Source: Dioscorea cayenensis subsp. rotundata
Lineage: Eukaryota > Streptophyta > Magnoliopsida > Dioscoreales > Dioscoreaceae
Assembly (NCBI RefSeq): GCF_009730915.1
Contig: NC_052472.1
Span: 18,568,382-18,632,381 of the forward strand
Direction of reading: 5' to 3'
Length of the DNA: 64,000 bases
This document shows positions 34,444-47,424 of this stretch, piece by piece. The notes below the pieces were generated by a model. That model did not search any database and was not told where the DNA came from. It worked only from the letters and a program-made list of their open reading frames with translations. The position numbers and the translations under genes were made by a program. Numbering within the stretch: position 1 is the stretch's first letter; each line of letters begins with the position of its first letter.

Positions 34444-34795
34444 CGAATTTGGTCCTAAAAAACGTTAAACATACTTTAGTAGTTTTTGTGACAACATTTA
34501 GTAGACATTAAATAGTTAAAATTTTTGTGACAAAAAAAGTGATTACAAAAAAATAAAACTTTCATCACAACAAATGAAAATATTATTTACGACACTATAG
34601 GTATATTAATAGTGATAACGTAATTGTGAGAGATCCTAAATTGTCACAATTATAATAGTTTGAGTGACAAAAAAAATCATCACAATTAACTTAAACAATA
34701 GTGTTATTTAATTTTTTTTTATCAAAGAAAACTTCATATTTGTGACAAAATGATCGAAAGTTACAGAAAAAATCAGTGTCGTAATTCTTGTAGTA
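32993..34795. mobile_element. CACTA-like DNA transposon remnant
   Basis: The left end is CACTACAACAAAT (32993), the hallmark terminus of plant CACTA elements. The right end reads TTCTTGTAGTA (34785-34795), which in reverse complement is TACTACAAGAA, matching the terminus except for the first base. Both subterminal zones are packed with short GTGACAAAT/TTGTCACAA-type repeats in both orientations (33160-33330 and 34480-34760), as expected for transposase binding sites. No transposase is recognised. The 3-bp target duplication does not match (TAG left, CAA right), so one true end may be elsewhere. Confidence 0.65.
34411..34440. repeat. CA dinucleotide microsatellite
   Basis: Fifteen uninterrupted CA units inside the CACTA-like element. 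Confidence 0.95.
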
Positions 34796-35299
34796 CAAGC
34801 ATAATATATTTGGTATATTAAAACTAGATTAGAGAAAGCCAATCTTATATTTTTACTTTTTTTTAAATATTTTTTTTTGTTACTTTGGGTATTTTAATGT
34901 GAAAAATAGTTGTTTATTTGGTAAATGATTGATGCATATATATATATATATATGGAGTATTCCTCTTTGCATTGTAGATATGGGGCTACACTAATGCAAT
35001 GATGATGATTTAGTATTTGGGCATAGTTACTTATAAATGTTTTAATAGGTTAATATTTTGGCTTAATGAAACAAATTTTTTTAGTATCTAATATGTTATT
35101 TTGAAGTATTTATAAATAGTAATTTTGTTTGATAAAATCATGTTACATTTTAATTTTAAAAACCTTTTAAATTTTATCTATAATCACTTAAAAATTCTAT
35201 ATATAACCTATGAGATTGGGTAGGGAAAAAATAGACTTTTTAATAATTTATTAACAATATAATTTTACAACTATATATACTACGTATTTGGCTTTTTTT

Positions 35300-35840
35300 T
35301 GTATTCAAAATTGCTTACACAAAAGATAAGATGTATAATTGTGATAAATACTAAATTGACACAATTGAAATTGTAATAGTGACAAAATAATTAGATTTCA
35401 CAACTAATCCAAACTATTGTGTCAATTAAATTTTTTAGCATAAAAATCCCAATAACATTGTTAAGAAATTTAATTTTTGTGGCAATATTTAGTGGGCACT
35501 AAATGGTTGAATTTTTTTATGACAAAACCGTTGTAACAAAAGATATATGTTGAGTGACGGAGAACACTTTCATCACAATATATGAAAAATTATAGTAATG
35601 ACAATATTTTTTTTCACAATTATACATCATTTTCATCAAGAATTTTTGACATAAAATCTTATATGCTTTTAGTAACAAACATTGGACACAAAAGAAATTT
35701 TGCCACTATTAATATATTAATAGTGATAATTTAATTGTGACGTACATTAAATTGTCACAATTATCACTGTAATAGTGATAGAAACATAACTTATCACAAT
35801 TAATTTAAACAATAGTGTTTGTTACTTTTCAAGTCTTTGG
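35300..35840. mobile_element. Second CACTA-like subterminal repeat zone
   Basis: This has the same kind of TGACAA/TTGTCA-rich repeats. 35716-35821 is related to 34604-34710: both run from TATTAATAGTGATAA through TAAATTGTCACAATTAT to TTTAAACAATAGTGTT. It is probably the end region of a second related element or a duplicated end. No clean terminus is visible. Confidence 0.5.
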
Positions 35841-36640
35841 CCGATCAATGATGAGTTTCGCTTACGGTGTGGGCATCAGGAGGCCACATAACCATGATCT
35901 TACATAGTCTGGGTGGATGTTCTCTCAAGAAATGGGGTAATTTTAGGTCTTAAGAGCGTATCCAAATCGAGATCTGAGACCCGATTAGATAGAGATGTCA
36001 TGCGAGTTAATACATTATTAACCTATGGGCTTAATTTTTTAATATTATTTTAAATGTGATTAATGCCATGTCAGCGCTTTGGATGGAAAAAGCAGGATGG
36101 CGTTTGAGAGAGAGAGAGGAGCGTTTTCTCAAAATAGAAAAATAAAGGGACTTCCGGTCAGATAAATTATAATAGAGGGATCAAAGGTGCACATTGACTA
36201 TAATGGAGGGACTATGTACGATATTAAATCTTATGCAAATAAATGGTGGACTTGACCAAAAGATTTATACTAAGTTAATTAATGGTTGTTATTTCCTAAA
36301 ATTTTTAATTACTGATTGCAATTAGACAGAACAATCTGTCCAAAGTTTGAGAAGAAGTGATTGATGCTCTCCTTGGAGAGTACTGAGAGTTCTCATATGA
36401 TCCATTTGTCAAATTTTTATATATAGATTTACAACATTGGCTAAAAATTTTCATTCAATGTTGACCCATATCAATTTTTTTAAATAAAAAAATGTTGACT
36501 CACCGATATGAAAACAGCTCAAGTTATGTTTGGGTACATTACATAGATGAAAATTGATATTGTCCAAGCATTTCGATTTTCATTGTTAACCAGAAACACT
36601 ATCAATAACATTGGTACATGTTGAGATGTTGCTTTTGTTC
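35841..36640. other. Intergenic DNA with weak transposon-like sequence
   Basis: No gene is seen. The AGGGACTT...AGAGGGATCAAAGGTGCA...GGAGGGACTATG stretch (36145-36220) resembles transposon ends of the kind at 31511 but no partner was found. Confidence 0.35.
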
Positions 36641-39600
36641 ATTTGAGAATTCATTCTGGGCAGAGATGTTTATGAGGCAATAATCCTCTATTATTGATAG
36701 TGGATCGGGTGTCTGAAGCTTTACTATGCTCTCAAGTTCAGTAGGCAATTAGAGACCAGGACATGCTGGACACATCTAAGGGAGATGATGAAGGTATTAA
36801 TGATGGTGAAGATCTTGGTGGCACTGATGATGACATGATGCTTGTTGAATATCAAGAGGAAGCTAAAAAAGTTTTGAATTGCTGAGGAGGGCTATTGAAA
36901 AAGAAAGGATGAATGGAGTGTGTTCCCTCTGGGAATTGATCATCTGTGCTACCCTTTCTCTTGTTTTCTCTTGGTGAAATTACTTAGTTTTTGTATACTT
37001 GTCTTTTTTTTTATGATTTTTCTATCTTTTTCTTTTGCCCAATTTTGTATTTTTGAAACTAAAGCGCTTACGGTTTTATGTTGGAAATGCAGAAGTGTTT
37101 CGGGTGCAAACACAGTTAACAGAATTTTTTACCTTATTTGGATTGTGCTTAGTGAAGACTTGAGCCAATGTTGATAGGATTAAGAGGTTTTGTAACAAGT
37201 TTTGGAACTAGGCTTGGGCGGATATTCTGGTTGTTGGCTATTCTAGTGGTATTATTGTTTTATGGAAGAGATCTTTTGGTTCTATCACTCCCCTAGCGAC
37301 ATCCAGAGTTGCGGTTCACTTGGTGATATCGTCGGAGCTTCCTAAAAATTGAAGACTTTCTGTCGTGTATAATGGTCAGAGGGTGGGTGCTCATAGGAAG
37401 CTCAGGAGAGAACTCTCAGGAATCTCTATCCTAAATCTTCCCTGGCTCATTATGGGTGATTTCAATGCTATTTGTTCTGCATCTGAGCACAAGGGTTCTT
37501 TTTCTCACTATGAGGACGAAGCTAATTGTTTTTTGAATTTTATTGCTAGTAATCTTTTGCTTGATTTGGGGTATGTGGGGTGGACTTCACCTAGTGTAAT
37601 GGACAATTGGGGCTTGCCCGTCGGGTGACCCGGTTGGACCGGTGTCTAACAAACCCTCTTTGGACCTTAATTTTTGGTTCTTACTTGAATTCTCATTCGT
37701 GTCTTTCTTTTTGATCATGATCCTCTTTTTCTTGTACGCTTCTCATTGCTTTTTGAAAGAAAAAAATCAGATTTTTTTATTTTTGATAATTTTTGGCTTG
37801 ACTATCCTAAATGTCATCGCATCATTAATAGACTTTGGAAGTCTAATGCTAATTGTAGTCCCTCTTTATGCCTTCACACACAATGTCAATTGCACTAAGA
37901 CCAAGCTCATTCATTGGAGATCAACATGTTTAAATTATTTAGATATAAATATTAGTGACACTGAGTTAAGAATTAAGGAGTTAGAGGTTCGATTCTATTG
38001 TCGATCATGTCTCTCCTTGATTCTTGTAACTTTCATGTCCTCTATAATAGGCATAGGGCTCTACTTCATCGAACTCCTTGAAATGGGCCCAACTCTCTCT
38101 CTTGATGTGGGTTCAAAATGGTGATTTTTAAATCTAGCTTCTTTTCACAATAGTGCTAGCATTCATGAGACATAAAAATTAGATTACTCATATTTTAGAT
38201 GTTTAGGGTAATAGTCTTTCTTTGGTAGATTTGACATTGAACATTGCTACTGCGGCTCATTATTCCAATTTGTGGTTTTCGAGCATAGTAGCGATCTATT
38301 CGATATTTTTGCATGCTCTCCACGAGGGATCTTAAGTGCATTTCAGATTTTGACAAGGTTTCTCTGATTAGACCTGTTTCTAAAATTGAGATTTTTAAAC
38401 TCTTTGCTCTTTTCCTATTGGAAAAAGCCTAGCCGATAGTTTAAATGCATAATATTATCGATTTTTTTTTGCATGATATTGGTAACTATTTATTTAATGT
38501 TGTTGATTACTTTTTTCGCATGACTTCTCTTCCCAAATCTTGGGGAAATACATATGTCGCTTTAATTCCTATAAAGAATAAGCCTAAGGTTGTCTCTGAT
38601 TTTCTCGCCCATATCTCTTTTGTAATGTCACGTTATAAAATTACTACTAAGATCTTGGCCAATAGACTTAGAACTGTCTTCCCCAATTTGATTGGTAGAG
38701 AGAGCAATCGTTTCATTGCGGGGCATTGCCCTATAGACAACATTTTTTTCAGTCAGAGATAGCACACTCTATTGAACATGATTATAAGAACCCCTCCCTA
38801 GGATGATAGTGCGAAATTGATGTTGAAAAAGCATACGACACCTCGAGGTTGGAATGTTATTCTTGCCACTTTAATTAAAATGAATTCCCCTCCCTATTTG
38901 GGTCTATTAGATCGGGCACTGCTCTAGCTTTTTGCTAGGTTCTCTTTTGCTCATCAATGGCGAGGCCCTCTAGTTGGAATTCTTTATCAAAGGATTTCGC
39001 TAAGGAGTTTTGTTATCTCCTTATCTTTTTCATTCTTACATCTCAAAATTTAACTTCCATTATCAATAAATCTTAGATATGAATATGATTAAGGGATTTG
39101 ATACTATATTGAGCCTTAATTTTCAATCATCTTATGTATCTTGATGATCTTCTTTTTGGTGACTAAAGCCAATAGGAAAGTTGACCGAAATTGTAATCTA
39201 TGCCCTTTCCATCTACTCTCGATTGATCTGGGTAGCGGCCTAACTTTTCTAAATCCATAGTTTACTTTCCCTAGTTGGCCCATAAAAAGTGTGACAAAAT
39301 TTTAGTTCAATTTTAGAATTTTAAGATCGGCAATTTTTCCTTTTTACTTACTTGGGAATCATGATATCTCCCAAAAGGCTCGGTTTGAATCTCTTTCGCC
39401 CTATGGTTTCCTATATTTCCAATACTATTCGCTGTTTGGAATCACAACTCCATCTCTAAAAGCTAGTAGAGTTATTTTTAATCAATAGTTTCCAATCTTT
39501 CGGTTCCTCTTTACTATCTCTCTTCTTATCTTCTTGGATAATATTTTGGGACTCAATTTCTAGGCGAGGTTAGAATTTCCTTTGGGTTTTACAATGGAAA

Positions 39601-40150
39601 TCGTGAGCTATCCATCTTGTGAGTTGGAACATTGCTACTCTTGATAAATCTAAGAGGGTCTTGGTAGTTAAAAATCTCAAATTGGCCAGTTTTGCTTTGT
39701 TTGTTAAGCATATTATGAGTTTTTTTTAATTGCAAGGAGGTTGCTTGGGTGAAAATTTAAAAATCAAAATATGTTTCAACTTATAACCAGCTTTTTCCAT
39801 CACCCAATTAATTGCTCTTGGTTTATTAGATTTTTCTATAAAATTGCTCTGATCTAATTAAACCAAATCTCGATTCAATCAGTTAATCCGCACTCTATTT
39901 CCCTTATTTAATGATCAATGGTGTTTTGAAAATTCCTTTAGCTACAAACTGACTTCTTTCTCAATTTGGACATGGATTTGGAGAATATTCAAGTTTCGAG
40001 ACTTGATTGAAGAGGGCAATTGGATCATAAGATGCTTTTTATAATTTACTTGGTCCCAACTTGGATTTTTCCATTTTTAACCAAAGGGCAACATCGCGTT
40101 TCTAATCTTTGGCAATATTTTTGTTTGTCAAAGTTGCGGCACTTCGAAGT
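36640..40150 (+). mobile_element. Long degenerate L1-type LINE (LINE-c)
   Basis: An acidic segment (36770-36880, GDDEGINDGEDLGG) may be the end of ORF1. 37220-37620 encodes the endonuclease domain: SSGIIVLWKRSFGSITP, LSVVYNGQR, LPWLIMGDFNAI and LLLDLGYVG. The next frames hold IHWRSTCLNYLDINISDTE (37900-37975). RT starts near 38500 (SLPKSWGNTYVALIP, KITTKILANRLRTV, NRFIAGHCPIDNI) and the catalytic tetrad is YLDD near 39135. The rest to about 40150 is badly decayed. There are numerous stops and frameshifts. This is the longest LINE copy in the window, in ORF2 order. Confidence 0.82.
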
Positions 40151-42341
40151 GCCTCGAGCGCCCGAGCTTCTTCTATGCTTTCCCCTTACTTCTCACTTTT
40201 CTTTTCACCCCTTCCTCCCCCATTTGATCTTTGAGTGGGGGTGGTTATGGCCTCGTTGGGGCCTCAGATACTCGACCGAGGGTAAAAACCATGTTCGGGC
40301 TATCCTGGGCTAATATTGTGAGCTCAAAGACTTCAGGAATTCATTCGGAACCTCCACTCCATCTCCAGAAAAACCACTTTGAAAAGATAAAAATATCACC
40401 GAGGCTCGAGTCGCAATAGATAATGAACTATGGCAAGTCTCTCCAGATAGCATGTAAGCTTTATAGTTGCTTAACCTCACCCCAACGGTTATTACTTTTA
40501 TTAGATGCGAGTCACTGAAATGCAAAGGCGTATCGCTATGGGAGGGCCTTGGACAATGGTCGGATGGATCTTGCAACTTTTCTCCATGGAGGGAGTCTTT
40601 TGACTGCCCTTTGAAAAAGCTTGAAACAACAGCAGTTTGGCTAAAAATTTACCACCTCCCCATCGAGCTTTGGGCTAGAGAAATCCTCGAAACAATAGGC
40701 TCATGATTTCGATTGAGTCCTATAGAGTGGATGATCAAACATTGGATTGATCAAGAGCACGTTTGCAAAGTGCGTGTTGAATTAGACCTCACATAACCTC
40801 ATCAATAGGGGCCTATGGATGCTGTATGGTAAAACTCGAGGTCTTTGTCCTTGTTCTATATATAAAAACCCCTAGCCACTTTCTCTTGTTGAAGAATTGG
40901 GCATAGTGAAGCCAAGTTGTACTCCTATTGGTTGTCAGTCGGTAGGGGGTGGAAATACTTTGTCCGGGCTTGCCGAGCCAGGTCGATCCGGCCCGAATAA
41001 AAAGGGTTTAGACAAAGTTGTGCTAATCTGGGCTAGGTTTTGGACAATGTTTGATTGTCCAGAATTTAAACCCGGGCGAGTCCGGACAAATAAATTGCGA
41101 CAACTAGGCTTTTATACTTCTAATATTTTTAAAAAGCCCAAAAATCATAAAGCCCAATTGTTTTAAGCCCATCTTCCAAAAATCTTCAAACTTATATAGT
41201 TTTTTTTTATTAAGACATGGAATTTTGTATGATTTGATTTGGGTTTTGGATTGTTGGATATTTTTTCATTTAATGTGAATTAAATTATTTTTTATAGTTT
41301 AATATTTGAGTGAAGTTAAATATAGTTTATAGGATTTAGACAAAATTTGTTTGTCCGATTTTAAAAACTAAGGCCCAGTCCGGACACAAATTTATTTATT
41401 TATAGTAGTAGTTGTACGGACCCGAAATTTTGCCAACCCTAGTCGATGGCATGTTCTCCTTTTGTGCCCTCTTTGATAAATAATCGGAGAGCTGACACAA
41501 GAGGAACAATGCATGCGATGTATGAAAGATATCACTTTCGAAACCCTTAAGAAGATCAACAATTCCCCTCAAGATGAAGACGATGAAGATGACGAGGGTG
41601 TTGGACCCTAGTTAAAACCACGAAAGCCTTCATGGATGGGGGAAACAAAGCCGGGAGCCAAGGTGGTCGCAGAGGGTGGTAGTCGGAACCCCTAACCACG
41701 AGAGTCTCCACGGGGACAATGCACGCAAGTTTGACATGTGGGCCCGATCTTTGTCTAATGGTCAACACGCGTGGCGGATGAGGAAACCATTATGTAAATA
41801 CACGTGGAGGACATGCATCAAGGTGTAGGGTTGGTCATGTTCTCACAGCACGTTGATCTCCCTACAACCAATTCACGAGGGAATTAATTCCCATTAACTA
41901 TGATCTAAAACCCTAAACTTGATGAGATGGCTACTAATAATTTTGTGAAGATTCTCCATCACGCCAAATCTCGAGGGCCTCAATGCTGACTAAACATGGA
42001 AAAAGAAGCACCACCGATTGGAAATACCAATCAGACCTCTTCCCATTTTTCCCAAACATTTTGAAAATAAACAAAGGAAACCTTCTCTTATCTTTAGTTT
42101 CTTTGTAGGATATGGATGATGAGAGAAGCAATAATGATCACCACCTGATGATAGTTGAGAATGTGGCTAAAAGTCTTGGAAAAATCTTTGAAAAGTAGTG
42201 CAACATGGATGATGTTCCATTAGCTACGGTGAAGACAACGATGATTCGAGTCTAGCATGAAGCGCGAAGATGATATGGTTCTTCTCTAGTACCAAAAGGA
42301 ATAAAAAATGGAAGCCTTGGCATGGAACCTAGAAAGAACCT
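40150..42341 (+). mobile_element. LINE ORF1 region (LINE-d, 5' part), carrying a MITE
   Basis: A pyrimidine-rich leader (40160-40240) is followed by a frame with LSWANIVSS near 40300 and a DUF4283-like ORF1 domain (40500-40870). That domain includes VWLKIYHLPIELWAREILE and, in another frame, a VRVELDLT segment, both standard in plant LINE ORF1. A likely zinc-knuckle region (near 40910 and 41445-41470) is split by the hAT-type MITE at 40945-41440. The downstream 41450-42341 is GC-richer and undefined. ORF2 of what seems to be the same element resumes after the copia insertion, at about 47430. Confidence 0.6.
40945..41440. mobile_element. hAT-type MITE inserted in LINE ORF1
   Basis: A 496-bp element. 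The left end GGGGGTGGAAATAC pairs with the right end, which in reverse complement is AGGGTTGGCAAAAT. Inside both ends are repeated CCGGGC/CCGGAC-type words. The flanks AGTCGGTA (40937-40944) and AGTCGATG (41441-41448) match at 6 of 8 bases, fitting the 8-bp duplication of hAT elements with later mutation. It has no coding content. Confidence 0.55.
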
Positions 42342-42815
42342 TGTTAATGGTGATGGGTGATTGAAGGTGACTAGGGGCCGGCATGGGCGATGGGAGACGG
42401 CGACCATGCTACAGGATAATTGATGCGTGAGCAGGAACCATCTTTGAAGAATGGAGAATGAGATGGGGACCATCTTGAGGTATGAAGGTAATTTCATGTA
42501 TGGGTCGATGATTTATAATATAATATCTTAAGTTTAAGGTTAGGACCAATGGGGTTTGAGATATTATTGTGTTGAGTGGCCAATAGGGTGGTGTTTAATA
42601 GAGACTTTTTGATTTGAAGTGTGTGGTTGCTATTAATATGTAAAAAGGGCATTTTGAATGAGAAGAAGGTCAAGAGTCGAGTAAAAACTATCATCTCTCT
42701 CGATGCGGTATCACTTATCTTTTTGGTCTCCAAACTCTTCTTTCTTCTTGTTCTTCTTTGCAGGTGACCCTTCAAGGTGAGTGTCGGTGGGGCTTGCTAC
42801 TCTCGGCTTGATGTG
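42342..42815 (+). repeat. 5' LTR of the nested copia element
   Basis: It matches 46967-47405 with many small indels. Shared landmarks are ATAATATC/TATAGTATC, TTAAGTTTAAGG, GTGTGTGGTTGCTATTAATA and TCTCCAAACTCTTCTTTC. The exact end is uncertain by about 10 bases. Confidence 0.8.
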
Positions 42816-45800
42816 TATGGTATCGGAGGCGTTTGTTGGAGAGCGATGGCGGTAGGAGTCCCGGTGGGCTATCAGCTGCCTTGTGTTCCGTGTTCCGGAG
42901 ACTATGGACGATGGCGCTGAGGATGAAAACCGTAGGTCTCCAGAGGCTTTGGGAGCTCGTTGGGAGGAGGTGTGCCGCAGGAAGGAAGATGCTGAAGCAC
43001 AGAGCGGGGATACAAGAAGAAGGATACAAAGAGGCACTGCCTCATCGACAACAAGCCGATCGACGGGTCTATTCTCAGCCGGATTGAGGCGAGAGCGGCA
43101 TTGTCTGCGTGGAGATAAGTGAAAGGAGCTATGGCAGGAGCGTCCCGAAGATGATGGCCAAGTGAGAAAAGCGGCGTTGAGGCAAAGCTTGAGACACTCA
43201 AAGTGGAGGATGGTGAGGTATTCAAGAGCTTACCTATGCTCCCGAGGAGTGTGGTGATTGTGAATCCGGTGAAAGCCCTTGTCTGCGCTCTGCGGTAGAA
43301 GGTGGTGTCCAAGTTACGCGAGCTTGGCTCCAAAAGTTCGACTATGTAGCGGAAGTAGCCATGGAGAGTCCAGAGACATGACAACTTTAACACTTGATGA
43401 ACTTGGTGGTTCTCTCCAAGCTCACTTGAAAGTCGAGTGTAAAGATAGATCATTGAAAAGGAATTAAGAAAGGAGGAAAAGCCATTCGTTAAATGGGCGG
43501 GAGCACAACCTCGGGTGTCGAGGAGAAAAGGTTGTCTGATGCTAGCCGGGGATGGAGTCACCGAGGAGGAAGAGGAGGCTTCCTCGGAGGAGGGAGGAAG
43601 GCGCGGGAGGCGCCTTGCGAGGATGGAATGGAGACAACCATGAGAGCAACATACTGATTAGCTTTAAGCTGTAAAAATTTGGACGCGCAGAAATTTGAAT
43701 CTGAGGAGAGGAAATGACGAGGCCGGAGCCTCACATGGTTCACCGAGAGCAGCAGATCACGAGCACTTGTTTATGGCCGGTTAGTGCTGACCATGAAGCC
43801 CTCAAATGGTAGTGTGGTTGGTGGACGTGCCGGGTGTCCTAACCACATGACAGGAGATGAGTTTGTTTATCGATCTTGATTGAGTCTCGAGAAAACCTCG
43901 ATTTCGTCTTGTGCAATGACAGGAAATGGTTGTGCTTAGGTGGGCACGGTGACTCTGAGTTGCGCGGTGGCCAGGAGGCTCAAGCAAGCTGCGAAGTGCG
44001 GTTGGTCCCCGAGGACTCGCACGCTCACGACCTCACCAGAGTAGCGAGCGACACACATCCAGGAAGGGAGTTCTCGGTCGACTTCCATGAAAGAAGATGT
44101 GAGATCAAGGATGAGCAAAAGCGGGTGATATGGTGTCTGTGAGTACTGGAAGGAGACAATAACTTGTTCCCTACGGATCTCCACCCAAAAGTGGGAGGAG
44201 TGATGTGGCTGCGAGATGAGACATGCTAGGTAGAGCGGCGGCACCAACGATTTGGGCATTTGAACTATAGAAAGTGCAGGGGTCTTTTGGCATTGAAGGA
44301 GATGGTGCATGGGATTGCCGAGTAAGGATGGCCCTCGACGGTGTAGTGTGTGTGTGCAATTGGGAAGCAAGCAAACGAAGGCATTTCCTTGCAGTGAAGA
44401 CAAGGGAGGAACCTCATGTCGCATGTTGCGGCTTGTTCACGTGGATTTGTCGCGGCCACATGAGGTGCTTGTGAATCTACTGGGAGGTAACAGGAAAGTT
44501 TTCTTTTTACTTTGTAGATGATTCGTGGAAATCTTTGGGTATGTTATTGAAGACAAAAGGTGAGGCTTTGAGCACTTAGGAAAGTTCCAATGCGCTGTGT
44601 GAAGCTGAGGAAGGAAGCTCAGGAGTGCTAAGAAGCGATCAGAGAATTCGACGTGTGAGCCTTGAGTGGATACTTTGTGAGGCTTGGCATTGGGAGGGAG
44701 TTCGGGCGCCCTACACTACCGCACAGCGTGTGGTGGAGCAGCAGAGCGAGGCAGTCGTTGAGGTGGCAGGTGCTTTCTCAGAGTGTGGTGGCCTCCGGAG
44801 GCGGTGGGGTGTGGCGGTGCAGCTACGTCGGTGCCACCCCGATCAGCGGTGCCAACACGGCGGCGGGTGACCAAAACTCCATATGAATTGTGGCATGGAG
44901 ACCAAAGTGTAAGCCGTCCCAAAAGTCTTTGGTTGTATTGCTGCGATTCTTAGCCTTCACAGGCTGGAGAATTGCCCGATGAGGTGGACATTTGAGAAAG
45001 CGCGGTGTTTAATGAGCCGTGTCCGAGAATCTAAAAGCACAAAAGTCTACAACACGACATCCAAAGGTTGCACCTATTAGTCGAGGATGCGCGCCAACAT
45101 TCAGCAGGGGAGTTTCTCGATGGGTGTGGGATTCAAACAATGGTGGACCCGTTATGACCATTGAAGATCGGAAGACAAAGTGAGCGAAGGCAGGAGGGCA
45201 ATGAAGAAGGTGGTGGAGAGGCTACAAGGGAGGAGCAACAACAACACATCTGAGTGGAGGTCTTTCAAGTCACCCAGGTGAAAGGATCGCAAATTCTATT
45301 TCACGAGAAGAAGTCCACAGGATAGTTCACCGCCCAAGGAGAATGAGGGTCCTAACGAGATATCTATAACAATTGCGGCTTAAACTCCTCCATGTGGCCC
45401 GAACCTCCACTATCATAGGAAGCATAGGGAGGCATCGAGTGGCGAGGCCATGGATGACGAGTGGCGGCCATTCGAGAATAACCATGCGTGGGACTGGCGC
45501 AGGCTCCCGAGTTTGAAGAAAGCGGTGGAGGCGAAATGGGTGTACTGAGGTCCATCAAATCGTCTAATGGTGAAATCTTGAGACCACAAGCGAGGTTGGT
45601 AGCGCAAGGGATACGTCGGCCACGGCCGCGGTCTAGACTACGAGGAGATGCTAACTACCGTGGGTTGCAAAGACTTGGCAGGGAGCGGTGAGACTTGTCC
45701 TTGTTCTTGCTCGCTCAAAACCACGGCGACACGTGTACCCGGGTTTGATGTTAAATCGGCATTTTCTCAATATGGAAGGAAATTCTTGAGGAATCGTTGT

Positions 45801-46966
45801 AACAACTGAAGGATATTCGATTGAAGGAAAGAACACATGGTACTGTGCTCGATTGAGACTCTCCTCACGGGCTTATGCACGCCGAGAGCATAGTTATGGG
45901 AGATCGAGTGCTCATTCAGAAAGCAGCGGTATGGGTATGAAAGAGTGGGCGGGCATGGACATTGTACATAGGAAGAAGCAGCGGGATGAATTGTATCTCG
46001 ATGGGTCTCTGTGTTGGCGACATTGTGTATACAAAGTGGGTCACGCACGATCAATCAATTCGAGAGAAGAAATGATGAAAACATTCGAGCATGTGCGATG
46101 CAGGTTTGATGAAGTTCTTTCTTGGTTTGGATGCACATCAATTGCGATGGGATCGCTTCATCACCTGCGAGGATAGGGTGTGAAGTTTTGCCCAACCCAA
46201 CTCAACATGAAGCGATGCAGATGGCGATGCCGGTTGGGAGTTAATGACAAAGGCTGTTTGTTGCGGAAAGAGGAGAAGTACGCAGTCCTAGAAGATATCG
46301 AAGAGCCTAATTGGGAGAGATTGTTGGCCACATTGGCCTTGCACACTAGGCGGACATTTTGCACTACCTGCTGTTAATCTTTTATCAAAGAAAGGTTTAT
46401 GGGGCAAGCACATGATGATCACCTAGCTGTTGACAGAGGAGTTTAGCCGGTACCTTGCGAACGTCATTGTAATGAAACTTGTTTATCCTCGAGGAGAATG
46501 ATGGATAGCTTGGAGGCTTCGCAGGCCGTTGATTGGGGAGGTTCCTTGGTGGTAGAAAGAGCAGCCGGGATGTTCTTGATTGGGTTCAAGTCACGATTAG
46601 CTTTGCGGGGATCTGGAAGCAAGATGTGAAAGTGGCATTGTATCCACGCCTGAGGCGGAGTACATTGTCGCTACGTGCTGCGGCATGCCGGTGAGTATGG
46701 CTCGAGAAGAGATTCTCAATGATTGTGAGAAATATCCGTCTAAAGCGAAGATATCACTGTGGTGCGCGATAATCAATCCACAATTCGCGTGGCGAAGAAT
46801 CGGCTCTTCGCGAAGGACCAAGCACATTGATGCGGTTTCACTCATTGAAGCTTGTGATGAGGGACGATCACCCTCGACCGCAACACCAAGGACCAGCTTG
46901 GACATCTTGATAAAGCCGCGGCACAAGGAGATCCGAGCTCAAATGGGGTTATGCGCTTAATCAAAG

Positions 46967-47405
46967 TGTTAATGGTGATGGGTGTTGAAGGTGACTAGGG
47001 CGCCGGCATGGAGCAGCGAGGACGGTAGGCGACCATGCTGGGATGTTGGTACGTGAACGAGAACCATCTTCAAGAATGGAGAATGAGATGGGAACCTGCT
47101 CAGGGTATGAAGAATTTCATATGGGTCGTGGGGATTATAATATAGTATCTTAAGTTTAAGGATTCGAACCAATGGGGTTTGAGATATTGTGTGTTGGTAT
47201 GTAGGGTGGTGTTTAATGAGAGACTTTTGGTTGAAGTGTGTGGTTGCTATTAATATGTAAAAGGCATTTTGAATGAAAAAAAAGAAGGTCAAGAAGAAAA
47301 ACTATCATCTCTCTCAACCGTGTGTATCTTTTGGTCTCCAAACTCTTCTTTCTTGTTCTTCTTTGCGAGACCCTTCAAGGTGGGGTGGTGAGGCTTGCTC
47401 AACCG
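46967..47405 (+). repeat. 3' LTR of the nested copia element
   Basis: Partner of 42342-42815. The right boundary is placed where similarity to the 5' LTR ends, near CTTGCTCAACC, and is approximate. Confidence 0.78.
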
Positions 47406-47424
47406 ACTCAAAGAAAGGAGGAAA

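Larger units (their letters stand above)
42342..47405 (+). mobile_element. Degraded Ty1-copia retrotransposon nested in a LINE
   Basis: LTRs are about 42342-42815 and 46967-47405, both starting TGTTAATGGTGATGGGTG. The primer binding site reads TGGTATCGGAGG (42818). Domains are recognisable only in shifting frames: Gag (LRMKTVGLQRLWELV near 42910; TLDELGGSLQAH near 43390), protease region (NHMTGDE near 43840), the H2C2 region before integrase (LKEMVHGLPSK near 44295; RLVHVDLSRP near 44430), RT (SSNGEILRPQARLVAQG near 45565), and RNase H (near 46530-46900, including DNQSTIRVAKNRLF and a trace of the TKH segment). Decay is dominated by very frequent small indels while GC content stays high. Confidence 0.85.

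Noticed and set aside
41860-42335. Separate protein-coding gene upstream of the nested copia element
   Set aside because: Only short frames exist, and the position between LINE ORF1 and the copia LTR fits LINE sequence better.
42902-43561. 219-codon minus-strand open frame
   Set aside because: It is antisense to the Gag region of the nested copia element. GC-rich sequence produces such frames by chance, and the residues resemble no family.
43936-44424. 162-codon minus-strand open frame
   Set aside because: It is antisense to the protease and integrase-proximal part of the same copia element, which is recognisable on the plus strand.
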